DNA of 64,000 nucleotides from Fimbriimonas ginsengisoli (GTDB lineage: Bacteria; Armatimonadota; Fimbriimonadia; Fimbriimonadales; Fimbriimonadaceae), in the NCBI GenBank assembly GCA_016179045.1, contig JACOSL010000059.1, positions 1-64,000 on the forward strand, in the 5' to 3' direction. Below the pieces are notes generated by a model that saw only the letters and a program-made list of their open reading frames with translations, was not told where the DNA came from and made no database searches. How positions within the stretch are numbered: position 1 is the stretch's first letter; every line of letters begins with the position of its first letter. The translations under genes were made by a program, and so were the position numbers. Of the stretch, positions 34,889-42,986 are shown one piece after another.

Positions 34889-35221
34889 ATGGCCACCCTG
34901 TTCACCCGGATCATCCAGCGTGAAATTCCGGCCGACATCGTCTACGAAGACGAACATGTGGTCGCGTTCCGCGACATCAACCCCCAGGCGCCCGTGCACA
35001 TCGTGATCGCGACCCGAGAAGAGACGCCCGGCCTTGCCCAACTGCCCGACCAGGGCGACCACCGGGCGATTCTGAACGCGGCGCGGCTGATCGCGGAGCA
35101 GCAGGGCCTAAAGGGCGGCTACCGACTGGTGATCAACCAAGGCGAGGATGGGGGCCAGACCGTGCCCCACCTGCACGCGCACCTGCTCGGCGGCCGCGCC
35201 ATTGGCTGGCCCCCGGGTTAG
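34889..35221 (+). CDS. HIT family nucleotide-binding protein (HinT-like)
   Basis: This 110-aa histidine-triad protein probably hydrolyses nucleoside phosphoramidates. It shows the HinT N-terminus TLFTRIIQREIPADIVYEDEHVVAFRDINPQAPVHIVIAT and a C-terminal VPHLHAHLLGGR, where the HxHxH triad contains the catalytic His. Its stop codon overlaps that of the convergent lipoprotein gene by 4 nt (TTAG, 35218-35221). A TAAACC sequence 7 nt before ATG 34889 may be a weak promoter; otherwise it belongs to the ileS-lspA transcript. Confidence 0.93.
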   Translation: MATLFTRIIQREIPADIVYEDEHVVAFRDINPQAPVHIVIATREETPGLAQLPDQGDHRAILNAARLIAEQQGLKGGYRLVINQGEDGGQTVPHLHAHLLGGRAIGWPPG

Positions 35222-36150
35222 AATTTCGTGGGCAACCGAAACGCATCCGGATTCATCTTCTGGTTAAACGCCCAGCGCCCGCTCCACATTAGATCGGACG
35301 CAACACCCTTGGCAGGCTTGACGCTCGTGCGCACGGTCACCGGAAATCGAAACTGATCGTCGAAGACCAACTCGACGCTTACCGCCTTGCCCGAGGCATC
35401 CTTGTGCTCGGCGAGGATGCGGTGACTCACAATCGTGTGTCCTTGGAAGTTGAGCGTCCGCGACTCCGAACGCGGAGCAAAGCCGGCCTTGCGAAGCGAT
35501 CCCACGTAGGCGGTGAATACGTCGCCGCCGCCCTCGGTCCAGCCCGATAGCATCAATTTCGGGAAGTTCAGCGTCCAGGAGTCGGCCAGCGCCGTTCCCG
35601 CCTCGATTGGATGCTTAGTAGTGACGGGGCCCTTGTGCCGCCACCCGGAAACGAGGTTGGGCATATTCGGGACGAGCACGGCGCGGATGCGGCCGTCGGC
35701 GACGGCAAGGTGCTTTGCCGGTATGCCCCCCTTCATGTCCAAGTATTCGATGCGGTAGTGGGTTTCGTTGGCGATTTCGAGCTTGTTTCTGAACTCGCCC
35801 TTGCCGGCAAAGTCCTTGAGCTTTAGGTCGGTCTCGCCCATCACGCCCTTTGCCGCGTGCATCGCCGCGTCCGCCCGCGCCGCTATTTGGTCGGGAGAAA
35901 GCTGGCCCGTCACCCAGCCTGCGCTGGAGGTCTTCGGCACCTCGAAATTGCCCGACTTAGGCTTGCTCGTCGCGGGAGGCTCGGTCGGAACCGGAGTAGC
36001 GGGCGAAATCGGCGCCGGACCTGGTTGAACTGTGGGCGCGGCAGGGCTCGCCTTCGCAACAGGGGTCGGCTCGCCGCGTCGGCAGCCGGGGAGGCAAGCC
36101 AAGCTCGCCGCGAACAAGAGGAAGGCGATCCGTTTCACGCGCCGAGTCAT
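35218..36150 (-). CDS. Putative lipoprotein with DUF1571-like C-terminal domain
   Basis: This 310-aa protein has a lipoprotein signal (IAFLLFAASLACLPGC, lipobox LPGC with Cys near 23), followed by a Pro/Ala/Thr-rich linker (about 27-70). The C-terminal about 220 residues form a beta-rich domain (RNKLEIANETHYRIEYLD; ELVFDDQFRFPVTVRT) that resembles outer-membrane-lipoprotein-sorting or DUF1571-like folds. The family call is tentative. It starts 1 nt after the GH57 stop codon and is therefore in the tgt-GH57-lipoprotein transcript. There is no catalytic motif. Confidence 0.65.
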   Translation of the reverse strand: MTRRVKRIAFLLFAASLACLPGCRRGEPTPVAKASPAAPTVQPGPAPISPATPVPTEPPATSKPKSGNFEVPKTSSAGWVTGQLSPDQIAARADAAMHAAKGVMGETDLKLKDFAGKGEFRNKLEIANETHYRIEYLDMKGGIPAKHLAVADGRIRAVLVPNMPNLVSGWRHKGPVTTKHPIEAGTALADSWTLNFPKLMLSGWTEGGGDVFTAYVGSLRKAGFAPRSESRTLNFQGHTIVSHRILAEHKDASGKAVSVELVFDDQFRFPVTVRTSVKPAKGVASDLMWSGRWAFNQKMNPDAFRLPTKF

Positions 36151-36151
36151 G

Positions 36152-37864
36152 TTACTTCGGCTTCGCGCCGGTCCGCGCCGGTTCGCCTTGCCGCGCCCAC
36201 AGAGATAGGTCGAGGCTCGCAAACGGCGCATCCTTCTCCTCGCATTCGCGAATGAAGGTGTCTTCCTCGCCCGTCAAGACCGCCCCTGCGTTTACCGACT
36301 CGGCAAGGTCGGCCAGCCGCTCGAACCGGTCGATGTGATCTTGGAAGCGAACCTCGGCGTAGTCGCGCGCCGCCACCGTGGAGATGAGGAACTGCCAGTC
36401 CGAGCCCTCGGCGAGCAAGAGTTCACGCGCGGCTTGGCGCAAGACCTCGGCCGCGCGCCCCTCGGTGATCTCGCCGACCAGCCGGCGCAGCCGCCGCTCG
36501 GCGGGGTAAAGCTTCTCCCAGGTCCAAACCGTCTGATCGTTGAGCCAGATGTAGTGGTAGCCTCCCTCGCCCCATGAGCCCTCGGGCAGGGTGATCGTTG
36601 CCCGCGGCGGCTCCTGATCCAGCAAATCGCTGCCCGACACGCACTCGATGTCGGGCTCGTGGTGGAGGGCACGGGCGACCTCCACCAGAAATTCGGGGCC
36701 CTCCCACCACCAGTGACCGAAGAGCTCGGTGTCGTACATCGCGACCAGCGTGCCCTCGCGGTCCGCCGCGCCCCGGTAGTTGCCGAGCGTCGCCTTGAGG
36801 GTGTCGACGAAATCGCGAGCGTGATCGGCGATGCGTTCGAAGGCGCCAAACGGATCGTAAGGCGCCTTCTTCCCCAAATCGCGCTTCTCGCGGCTGATCC
36901 GCCAGTAGCGGAGCCGGCCCGGATAAAGCTGCTTGTGGAACTCCAGATAGTGCTCGTCGCCCGGGTAGCCGGTGTCGCCCGACCACACCTTCACCGTGGT
37001 CTGGGGGTCGCGGGCCAGACAGGCGATGCCGTTGGGCAGCGCGTAGTGCTCGTACTCGCTTCGCGCCTCCGGCGGAGGGTTGAAGAACTTCTTGCTTCGG
37101 GCAAATAGCTCCGCCAGTTGAGGGAACTTGGCCGCGTAGGTGCCGAGCGGTTCGCCGCCCCGAATCATGTGCGAATCGACGAAGAAGTATTCGATGCCGT
37201 TCTCGGCGAGGATTTCTTCCACGCCCTTGCGCGGCCAAGGCGCTTCGCCCTCGCCGACCGGCGACTTCCAAGCGTACGCGGGGCGATACGCGCACTCGGG
37301 AAGCCAGATGCCCCTCGGCGAGCAGCCAAAAAGGCGGCGGTGCGTCTCCACACCGAGCCGGACTTGGGCCGAACAGCTCTCGTCGGTGCCCAGTAGGGGC
37401 AGATAGCCGTGAGTGGCGCAGCTGGTCACGATCTCGATGAGCCCCTGGTCTTGGAAGTACGCAAACGCCTCGACCAGATTTCGCCCCCACTGGTGCTTGA
37501 ACTGAACGAGAGCGGCGGTATATACGCGCTGCCACGTCGCGGCCAGGCCCTGCATCCAAAGCTCGCCCTCGCGCTCGAACTGGCGTTGGTCGAAAAGCGC
37601 GGCGTCGATCTTCGCCTGACAATACTCCTCGAAGCCATCCCGAAACGATGGGTCCGCTAGCTGCTCGGCCAGGATCGGGGTGACGTTGACCGTCCACCGC
37701 GGGCGAATGCCCTCCGACTCGAGCCGACTGAGCGCGTTGAGCAACGGAAGGTAGCACTCGGCGGCCGACTCGTTGATCCAGTCGGTTCCATGGGGGCTCT
37801 TGCCATGTGCAAGCACGTAGGGCATGTGCGAGTGCAGGCAGAGCAGAAAGCGACCGACCGGCAT
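36152..37864 (-). CDS. GH57 1,4-alpha-glucan branching enzyme (DUF1957-type)
   Basis: This 570-aa GH57 protein probably makes alpha-1,6 branches in glycogen-like polymer in the cytosol. The catalytic nucleophile is E190 in GIWLPECAYRP and the acid/base is D378 in MYDTELFGHWWWEG. The N-terminal LLCLHSHMPYVL and the helical C-terminal domain (DWQFLISTVAARDYAEVRFQDHIDRF) fit the TT1467/branching-enzyme subgroup rather than GH57 amylases. ATG 37864 is chosen because a TACAAT box lies 7 nt upstream; ATG 37873 overlaps that box. The gene lies 19 nt after tgt. No other glycogen gene is in the window. Confidence 0.9.
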   Translation of the reverse strand: MPVGRFLLCLHSHMPYVLAHGKSPHGTDWINESAAECYLPLLNALSRLESEGIRPRWTVNVTPILAEQLADPSFRDGFEEYCQAKIDAALFDQRQFEREGELWMQGLAATWQRVYTAALVQFKHQWGRNLVEAFAYFQDQGLIEIVTSCATHGYLPLLGTDESCSAQVRLGVETHRRLFGCSPRGIWLPECAYRPAYAWKSPVGEGEAPWPRKGVEEILAENGIEYFFVDSHMIRGGEPLGTYAAKFPQLAELFARSKKFFNPPPEARSEYEHYALPNGIACLARDPQTTVKVWSGDTGYPGDEHYLEFHKQLYPGRLRYWRISREKRDLGKKAPYDPFGAFERIADHARDFVDTLKATLGNYRGAADREGTLVAMYDTELFGHWWWEGPEFLVEVARALHHEPDIECVSGSDLLDQEPPRATITLPEGSWGEGGYHYIWLNDQTVWTWEKLYPAERRLRRLVGEITEGRAAEVLRQAARELLLAEGSDWQFLISTVAARDYAEVRFQDHIDRFERLADLAESVNAGAVLTGEEDTFIRECEEKDAPFASLDLSLWARQGEPARTGAKPK

Positions 37865-37871
37865 GGCCCTC

Positions 37872-37877
37872 ATTGTA
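37872..37877 (-). promoter_or_regulatory. -10 box TACAAT, leaderless-type, before the GH57 gene
   Basis: On the minus strand TACAAT is followed by 7 nt (GAGGGCC) and ATG 37864. The box lies between the tgt stop codon and the GH57 start, so GH57 may have its own promoter. Confidence 0.5.
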
Positions 37878-37883
37878 GCGGGC

Positions 37884-38990
37884 TCAAGCGTGCTCGTATC
37901 GCGCAAGCAGCTCGGCCCACCGGTTCTGCTCGATCGCGGCGCGGGCTTCCGCCATCATGCGCGAGTAGAACGCGAGGTTGTGCAGGGTGGCGATGCGCAT
38001 GCCAAGCGGCTCCTCCGCCTTGAACAGGTGCCGAACATATGCGGCGGAATAGCGCTCGGTCTGGGGAAACACGCTTTCGGGGTCGATGGGAGAATCGACC
38101 TCCGCCCACTCCGAGCCCATGATGTTGATCCGGCCTCGGAGCGAATAGATCGTGTGGTGCCGGGCGAGCCGGGTGGGCAAGACGCAGTCGAATAGGTCGA
38201 TTCCACTCGCCACCGCATGCAGCACGTCTTGTGGGTGGCCAACTCCCATCAGGTAGCGGGCTTTGTCCCTCGGAAGCAGGGGAGCCGTGTGGGCAACCAC
38301 CTGGCGCTGGAGCTCGGGCGGCTCGCCGACGCTGACGCCACCGATCGCGAAGCCATCGAACTTCATGCCCCCGATAACGCCCGCCGACTCGGTTCTCAGG
38401 TCGTCGTGTACGCCCCCTTGGACGATGCCGAAGAGACTTTGGCCCGGCTGGCGCGATGCGAGGCTCCGCGCCGCCCAGCGGTGGGTTCTCTTCATTGCGG
38501 CGGCTGCCTCTTCCTTAGTGCATGGATATGGGGGGCACTCGTCGAGCGCCATCGAAATGTCGACTCCGAGATCGGCTTGGGTCTGGACCGCGACCTCGGG
38601 CGAGAGAAAGAGCTGGGAGCCGTCCGTATGGGCGCGAAAGTGCACGCCCTCGTCGGTGACGCTCCGAATACGAGCCAGGCTCATGACCTGGTAGCCGCCC
38701 GAATCGGTCAGGAGCGCCTTGCGCCAACCCATGAACTTGCCCAGGCCGCCCAATCGGCGGATCAGTTCCGCTCCGGGGCGAAGCGCAAGGTGATATGCGT
38801 TGGCGAGGATGAGTTCGAAGCCCAATTCTTCGAGGTCGTCCGAGCCGAGGGTCTTGACTGCGCCTTGAGTGCCGACCGGCATGAACGCGGGCGTCTCGAC
38901 CGTTCCGTGAGGGGTGTGCAGCCGCCCCCTCCTCGCCTTGGTCCCCGGGCACTGCGCAAGCAATTCGAAGCGCAGCGAGGGTTCGGGCAT
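37884..38990 (-). CDS. tgt: Queuine tRNA-ribosyltransferase lacking zinc cysteines
   Basis: Bacterial Tgt exchanges G34 for preQ1 in tRNAs with GUN anticodons. The 368-aa TIM-barrel protein keeps the catalytic and substrate-binding residues: D96 in LLTDSGGYQ, D150 in MALDECPP, Q191 in GIVQGG, the GG at 217-218, and nucleophile D268 in FDCVLPTR. The zinc site CxCxxC (normally in DPECDCYTC) reads DPESVFPQT, so all three cysteines are gone (S306, F308, T311). The fourth ligand His (H337 in TLHNL) is retained. ATG 38990 follows a CATAAT box by 8 nt; an upstream TTG would add two residues. QueF is encoded at 21.1 kb. Confidence 0.93.
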   Translation of the reverse strand: MPEPSLRFELLAQCPGTKARRGRLHTPHGTVETPAFMPVGTQGAVKTLGSDDLEELGFELILANAYHLALRPGAELIRRLGGLGKFMGWRKALLTDSGGYQVMSLARIRSVTDEGVHFRAHTDGSQLFLSPEVAVQTQADLGVDISMALDECPPYPCTKEEAAAAMKRTHRWAARSLASRQPGQSLFGIVQGGVHDDLRTESAGVIGGMKFDGFAIGGVSVGEPPELQRQVVAHTAPLLPRDKARYLMGVGHPQDVLHAVASGIDLFDCVLPTRLARHHTIYSLRGRINIMGSEWAEVDSPIDPESVFPQTERYSAAYVRHLFKAEEPLGMRIATLHNLAFYSRMMAEARAAIEQNRWAELLARYEHA

Positions 38991-38998
38991 AGGCAACT

Positions 38999-39004
38999 AT
39001 TATG
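38999..39004 (-). promoter_or_regulatory. -10 box CATAAT before tgt
   Basis: On the minus strand CATAAT is followed by 8 nt (AGTTGCCT) and ATG 38990. It lies in the 59-nt gap to divergent serC. Confidence 0.45.
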
Positions 39005-39049
39005 GCCCGCTCCGCCGCCTCGACGGAGGGCACGGGTAAAACCCTCGCT

Positions 39050-40141
39050 ATGAGCCAGCCCTACGACCGCACGTACAACTTCTCCGCCGGCCCATGCACC
39101 CTGCCGGTCCCGGTGCTCGAGCAGGCCAGGGACGAACTGCTGAACCATCAAGGCGCGGGCATGAGCGTGCTTGAGATGAGCCACCGCTCGGACCCATTCG
39201 AGGCGATCCTGGCACAAGCCCAGGCCGACTTGCGCGCGCTGCTCTCGATCCCCGCCAACTACAAGGTGCTCTTCCTGCAGGGCGGGGCGAGTTTGCAGTT
39301 CAGCATGATCCCGATGTGCTTCCTCCGGGGCGGCACATGCGATCACGTCGTGACCGGATCGTGGGGCGACAGGGCGGTCGAATCGGCTTGTCTTGAGGGG
39401 TGCGTCAACCGTATTTTCGACGCTAAGGCCACCCGTTACGACCGCGTCCCCGACCTGCACTCGCTCGCCTACGACCCGAACGCCGCTTACATGCAGTTCA
39501 CGAGCAACGAGACGATCCAGGGCGTGCAATTCAAGGGCGATCCCAGCCTCAAGCAAACCGTCATCTGCGACATGTCGTCCGACATCCTCTCTCGCCCGGT
39601 CGACGTGTCGCGCTATGCGGTGGTGTTCGCGGGAGCGCAGAAGAACATGGGCCCGGCGGGCGCGACGGTCGTGATCATGCGTGAGGACATGTTCGAGCGG
39701 GTGCCCCAGAACATGCATCCGATGCTCGACTACCGGTTGCAGGCGGAAAACGACTCGATGTACAACACGCCGCCGTGCTTTTCGATTTACATGTGCGGCT
39801 TGGTGTATCGGTACACGCTCGCAAACGGGGGAGTGGCCGCGGCGCAGAAGGCGAGCAGGGAGAAATCCGACCTGATCTACCGGGCCATCGACGGATCCGG
39901 CGATTTTTACGAAGGCCATGCGCAACGGGATTGCCGCTCCACCATGAACGTGACCTTCCGGCTGCCGAGCGACGAGCTGACCGGCGCGTTCGTGAAAGAG
40001 GCTGCAACCCTGAAGCTAGATGGTCTGAAAGGGCACCGGTCGGTGGGCGGAATCCGGGCGAGCATCTACAACGCGTTCCCGCTCGAAGGCTGCCAGGTCA
40101 TGGCGGATTTCATGGGCGATTTCGCCAAGCGCAAAGGGTAG
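39050..40141 (+). CDS. serC: Phosphoserine aminotransferase
   Basis: SerC converts 3-phosphohydroxypyruvate and glutamate to phosphoserine in serine biosynthesis, and acts in pyridoxal phosphate synthesis in some bacteria. The 363-aa protein has YNFSAGPCTLPVPVLEQA at the N-terminus, GMSVLEMSHRS, LFLQGGASLQFSMIP, and the PLP-binding Lys in FAGAQKNMGPAG (K198). MLDY and the C-terminal GHRSVGGIRASIYNA phosphate-binding block are present. ATG 39050 fits family length; an upstream ATG at 39002 would add 16 unconserved residues. A TAAAAC sequence lies 7 nt before the start. DUF554 follows 8 nt later. Confidence 0.95.
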   Translation: MSQPYDRTYNFSAGPCTLPVPVLEQARDELLNHQGAGMSVLEMSHRSDPFEAILAQAQADLRALLSIPANYKVLFLQGGASLQFSMIPMCFLRGGTCDHVVTGSWGDRAVESACLEGCVNRIFDAKATRYDRVPDLHSLAYDPNAAYMQFTSNETIQGVQFKGDPSLKQTVICDMSSDILSRPVDVSRYAVVFAGAQKNMGPAGATVVIMREDMFERVPQNMHPMLDYRLQAENDSMYNTPPCFSIYMCGLVYRYTLANGGVAAAQKASREKSDLIYRAIDGSGDFYEGHAQRDCRSTMNVTFRLPSDELTGAFVKEAATLKLDGLKGHRSVGGIRASIYNAFPLEGCQVMADFMGDFAKRKG

Positions 40142-40149
40142 GGCCGCTC

Positions 40150-40848
40150 ATGCGCGGCACATTCCTGAACACGGCGACAGTCGCCGGAGGCGCATTGGTA
40201 GGGCTAGCGATCGGCCGGAGGGTGCCGCCGGCGTACGAGGCGATCGTGCTGGGCGCGACCGGGCTGGTCGTGATCGGGATGGGCCTGAAGATGTTCTTGC
40301 AGGCTCGCGACGTTGTGGTGGTGGCGGTCGCGGTGGCGGTGGGGGGCATCTTGGGCGTAGCACTCGGGTTCGACACGGGGCTGCACGCGTTCTCCGAATG
40401 GGCGAGAGGGCTCTTCGGGGGCGAGGCGGGGCGCTTCAACGAGGCGGTCATCACCACAAGCGTGTTGTACTGCGTCGGCCCGATGACTCTGCTCGGATGC
40501 CTGCAGGATGGGCTGGAGGGGAAGATCGAATTGCTTGCGATCAAGTCCACTATGGATGGCATCACCGCCGTGTTCTTTGCCGCTGCCCTTGGGCCGGGGG
40601 TGCTGGTGACGGCGGCGGTGATCCTCGTGTTTCAGGGTGCCCTTACGCTGATGGCCCGGCGGCTACGCGGCCTAGCGAGCGACGAAGCTTTGATTTCGGA
40701 GATGACGGGGGCGGGCGGCGTGATGCTGATGGCGCTTGGACTGGGACTGCTAGACCTGAAGAAGCTCCCGGTCGCCAACTTTCTGCCCGCCATAGCGGCG
40801 GCGCCCGCTTGCGTCTGGCTGCAGAGGCGGTTCAAGCACGTTGGGTAA
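40150..40848 (+). CDS. DUF554 family membrane protein
   Basis: This 232-aa protein has about seven hydrophobic segments. Family motifs of DUF554 (YdfK-like) are present: GTFLNTATVAGGALVGLAIG at the N-terminus, FNEAVITTSVLYCVGPMTLLGCLQDGL, KSTMDGITAVFFAAALG, and LMALGLGLLDLKKLPVANFLPA at the C-terminus. These are widespread inner-membrane proteins, probably transporters, with no established substrate. The gene follows serC by 8 nt and is followed by mscS, whose box lies in its last codons. Confidence 0.9.
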   Translation: MRGTFLNTATVAGGALVGLAIGRRVPPAYEAIVLGATGLVVIGMGLKMFLQARDVVVVAVAVAVGGILGVALGFDTGLHAFSEWARGLFGGEAGRFNEAVITTSVLYCVGPMTLLGCLQDGLEGKIELLAIKSTMDGITAVFFAAALGPGVLVTAAVILVFQGALTLMARRLRGLASDEALISEMTGAGGVMLMALGLGLLDLKKLPVANFLPAIAAAPACVWLQRRFKHVG

Positions 40849-40851
40849 CGT
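40846..40851 (+). promoter_or_regulatory. -10 box TAACGT, leaderless-type, before the MscS gene
   Basis: TAACGT is followed by 7 nt (TCGCCGC) and ATG 40859. It overlaps the stop codon of the DUF554 gene and supports the ATG over an upstream TTG at 40841. Confidence 0.45.
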
Positions 40852-40858
40852 TCGCCGC

Positions 40859-41986
40859 ATGAGCCGTCGGCTGGCAGTGCTGGTTGTAGGCGCGGTTGCG
40901 CCCGGTGCGATGGCGCAAGGCCCCGCGATGCTCGAAGAATTCCGCGAGATCGACGCGAACGGGTGGCTTCGCCTGGCTGTGTTGCTGCTTGGGTCGATGG
41001 CCCTGGCGTGGGTCGTGCGCTACCTGATCCGGGGGGCATTTCGGCTGCTGGTCCGGCTTGGCCATGCGGAAGCGGACAAAGCCACGACAAGGGGCCTGCG
41101 ACGCTCGCTTGGCCTGCTCGCGGCCTGCGGGCTTTGGTGGATCGTGCTGCCCGAACTCGACTTGCCGCTCATGGCGACGGCGCATCTGCTCTCGGCGGTC
41201 AACGTGGTCGCGTGGGTCGGCTCCACCTGGTTTGCGATCGCCATTTGGGACGGCCTCTGCGATCGGCTCGCCGAGCGCGCGTCCCAGCACGACAAGCGCG
41301 CGGAGAAACTGCTCATCCCGGTGACCCGCAAGTTCGTGCGCGCGATATTGCTCATCGCGGGCGTGCTGCTGGTCGTAAACGCATTCGGCAGAGACGTGAC
41401 GGGCGCCCTCGCCGGCCTCGGCATCGGCGGCCTGGTTCTGGCGCTTGCCGCCAAAGATAGCGTCGAAAACGTGTTCGGCTCGCTCACGATCCTGTTCGAC
41501 ATGCCGTTCGCGCTGGGCGACTGGGTGAAGGTGAACGACATCGAGGGCGTGGTCGAGGTTATAAACCTTCGCAGCACGCGCATCCGCACCTTCGAGGATT
41601 CGCTCGTCACACTGCCCAATTCGAATTTGATAAAGGCTTCGGTCGAAAACTTCGGGGCGCGGCGAGTTCGACGCCAGCGCCTGAGCGTCCGCCTCGCGTT
41701 CGAGAACGATCCCGACCGGATCCAGGCGTTCGTCAACGGCCTGCAGACGTTTCTAGGTGGCCTCGAACTTGTGCAGGACGGTCGCTCGACAGTTCAACTC
41801 ACGGAGGCGAGCGAGACCTCGCTCGGCGTGCTCGTCCAGTGCTTTTTCGAAACGAACGACCTCGACGAGGAAATGAGGCTGCGCGGCATGCTGATGATGC
41901 GCATCGTCGAACTTGCGAAGGAAACCGGGGTGGTGTTCGCCACGACCCACCTCGTCGCAAGCAAGGGCACTGATCGCTCGGCATAA
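40859..41986 (+). CDS. Mechanosensitive ion channel, MscS family
   Basis: This 375-aa MscS-like channel protects the cell against hypo-osmotic shock. After a signal-like N-terminus (MSRRLAVLVVGAVAPGAMAQG) there are several hydrophobic segments. The pore helix TM3 region is GALAGLGIGGLVLALAAKDSVENVFGSLTILFDMPFALGDWVKV, with the Gly/Ala packing typical of MscS. The beta domain follows with VVEVINLRSTRIRTFEDSLVTLPNSNLI, the family signature, and then an alpha/beta C-terminal domain. It is longer than E. coli MscS (286 aa) because of an extra N-terminal membrane region. Confidence 0.93.
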   Translation: MSRRLAVLVVGAVAPGAMAQGPAMLEEFREIDANGWLRLAVLLLGSMALAWVVRYLIRGAFRLLVRLGHAEADKATTRGLRRSLGLLAACGLWWIVLPELDLPLMATAHLLSAVNVVAWVGSTWFAIAIWDGLCDRLAERASQHDKRAEKLLIPVTRKFVRAILLIAGVLLVVNAFGRDVTGALAGLGIGGLVLALAAKDSVENVFGSLTILFDMPFALGDWVKVNDIEGVVEVINLRSTRIRTFEDSLVTLPNSNLIKASVENFGARRVRRQRLSVRLAFENDPDRIQAFVNGLQTFLGGLELVQDGRSTVQLTEASETSLGVLVQCFFETNDLDEEMRLRGMLMMRIVELAKETGVVFATTHLVASKGTDRSA

Positions 41987-41987
41987 T
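41982..41987 (+). promoter_or_regulatory. -10 box CATAAT before lpxK
   Basis: CATAAT is followed by 6 nt (CGAGCT) and GTG 41994. It overlaps the stop codon of the MscS gene. Confidence 0.45.
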
Positions 41988-41993
41988 CGAGCT

Positions 41994-42986
41994 GTGCACT
42001 GGAGCGAGTTGTGGGAGAGCCCGTCCCTAAGATCGCGCGCCTTGCGCGACTTGCTGGCCCCGGCCAGTTGGCTTTACGCGCTCGGATGGGAAACGTATGA
42101 AGCCGTCTACGCCCTTGGTCTGAAGCAGCCTGCCGAACCGCATCGGCCGGTGGTGTGCGTCGGCTCGCTTCGAGTCGGTGGCAGCGGCAAGACGCCGTTC
42201 GTGCTCTTCTTGGTCGATCTCCTCATGGCAAGCGGTCGTCGCGTCGCCGTTTCATGCAGCGGATACGGCTCTACCGCCTCTGCCGGCTCCCAGGTCGCCC
42301 CCGAAGGCGGCCTCTCGGCCAAGAGGTGGGGCGACGAGCCCGCGATGATCCGAATGCTGCGACCGAGCATCCCGCTCATCGTGGGGCGCGACCGCGTGGA
42401 GGCGGCGCGACTATGCCGCGAGCGGTTTCCGGGGTCCGTGTTGCTCCTTGACGACGGCTTCCAGCACCTTCCTTTGCGCAAGCACCTCTCGATCCTGCTC
42501 GACCCTCCTCGCCCCGGATTCTGCCTCCCGGCAGGTCCCTACCGTGAACCCCGAGGCGGGCGAAAGAGGGCGGACCTCGTGTTGCCCGACCGGTTTCGGG
42601 TCGAGGCGCACCTGACTGGCTTCACCACCCCCACTGGCGAGTCCCAACCGATCGAAGCGCTACGCGGCTCGGAAGTCGGCGTGCTTTGCGCCTTGGGTAA
42701 CCCTAGCGGCTTCCTGAACGCGATGGAAGAAGCATGTCTGCGCGTTGTCTCCACACGTCTGCTCCCCGACCACGACCCGCTCGACGCAGGTAACCTGTTT
42801 GAAGGATGGCCCGACGACCGGCCGATCGCGGTCACCTGCAAAGACTGGGTCAAGCTTCGCGAACGCCCCGACGTCGCCGAACGGTCGATCCTGATCGCGT
42901 ACCACGAGGTGTGGGCAGAGCCACGTGAGGAGTTTCGGAAGTGGCTGCTGGGCAAGCTCGATGATCTCCCGTCGCAAGGCATTTGA
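41994..42986 (+). CDS. lpxK: Tetraacyldisaccharide 4'-kinase
   Basis: LpxK phosphorylates the lipid A precursor at the 4' position at the inner membrane. The 330-aa protein has the N-terminal membrane-associated helix (LLAPASWLYALGWETYEAVYALGL), the P-loop VGSLRVGGSGKTPFVLFL (about 57-74), SCSGYGS (family RGYG-like), WGDEPAMIRM (DE switch motif), DDGFQHLPL (the conserved LpxK signature) and ADLVLPDR. This is direct evidence of lipid A synthesis. GTG 41994 follows CATAAT. The next gene overlaps by 26 nt, the first of a run of overlapping envelope genes. Confidence 0.93.
   Translation: MHWSELWESPSLRSRALRDLLAPASWLYALGWETYEAVYALGLKQPAEPHRPVVCVGSLRVGGSGKTPFVLFLVDLLMASGRRVAVSCSGYGSTASAGSQVAPEGGLSAKRWGDEPAMIRMLRPSIPLIVGRDRVEAARLCRERFPGSVLLLDDGFQHLPLRKHLSILLDPPRPGFCLPAGPYREPRGGRKRADLVLPDRFRVEAHLTGFTTPTGESQPIEALRGSEVGVLCALGNPSGFLNAMEEACLRVVSTRLLPDHDPLDAGNLFEGWPDDRPIAVTCKDWVKLRERPDVAERSILIAYHEVWAEPREEFRKWLLGKLDDLPSQGI

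Noticed and set aside
36423-37757. 444-aa minus-strand reading frame in another frame of the GH57 gene
   Set aside because: The GH57 frame carries both catalytic residues; the alternative frame is Arg/Pro-rich noise.
38762-39925. 387-aa minus-strand reading frame
   Set aside because: It overlaps both tgt and serC, which are certain genes, and has no plausible start signal or motif.
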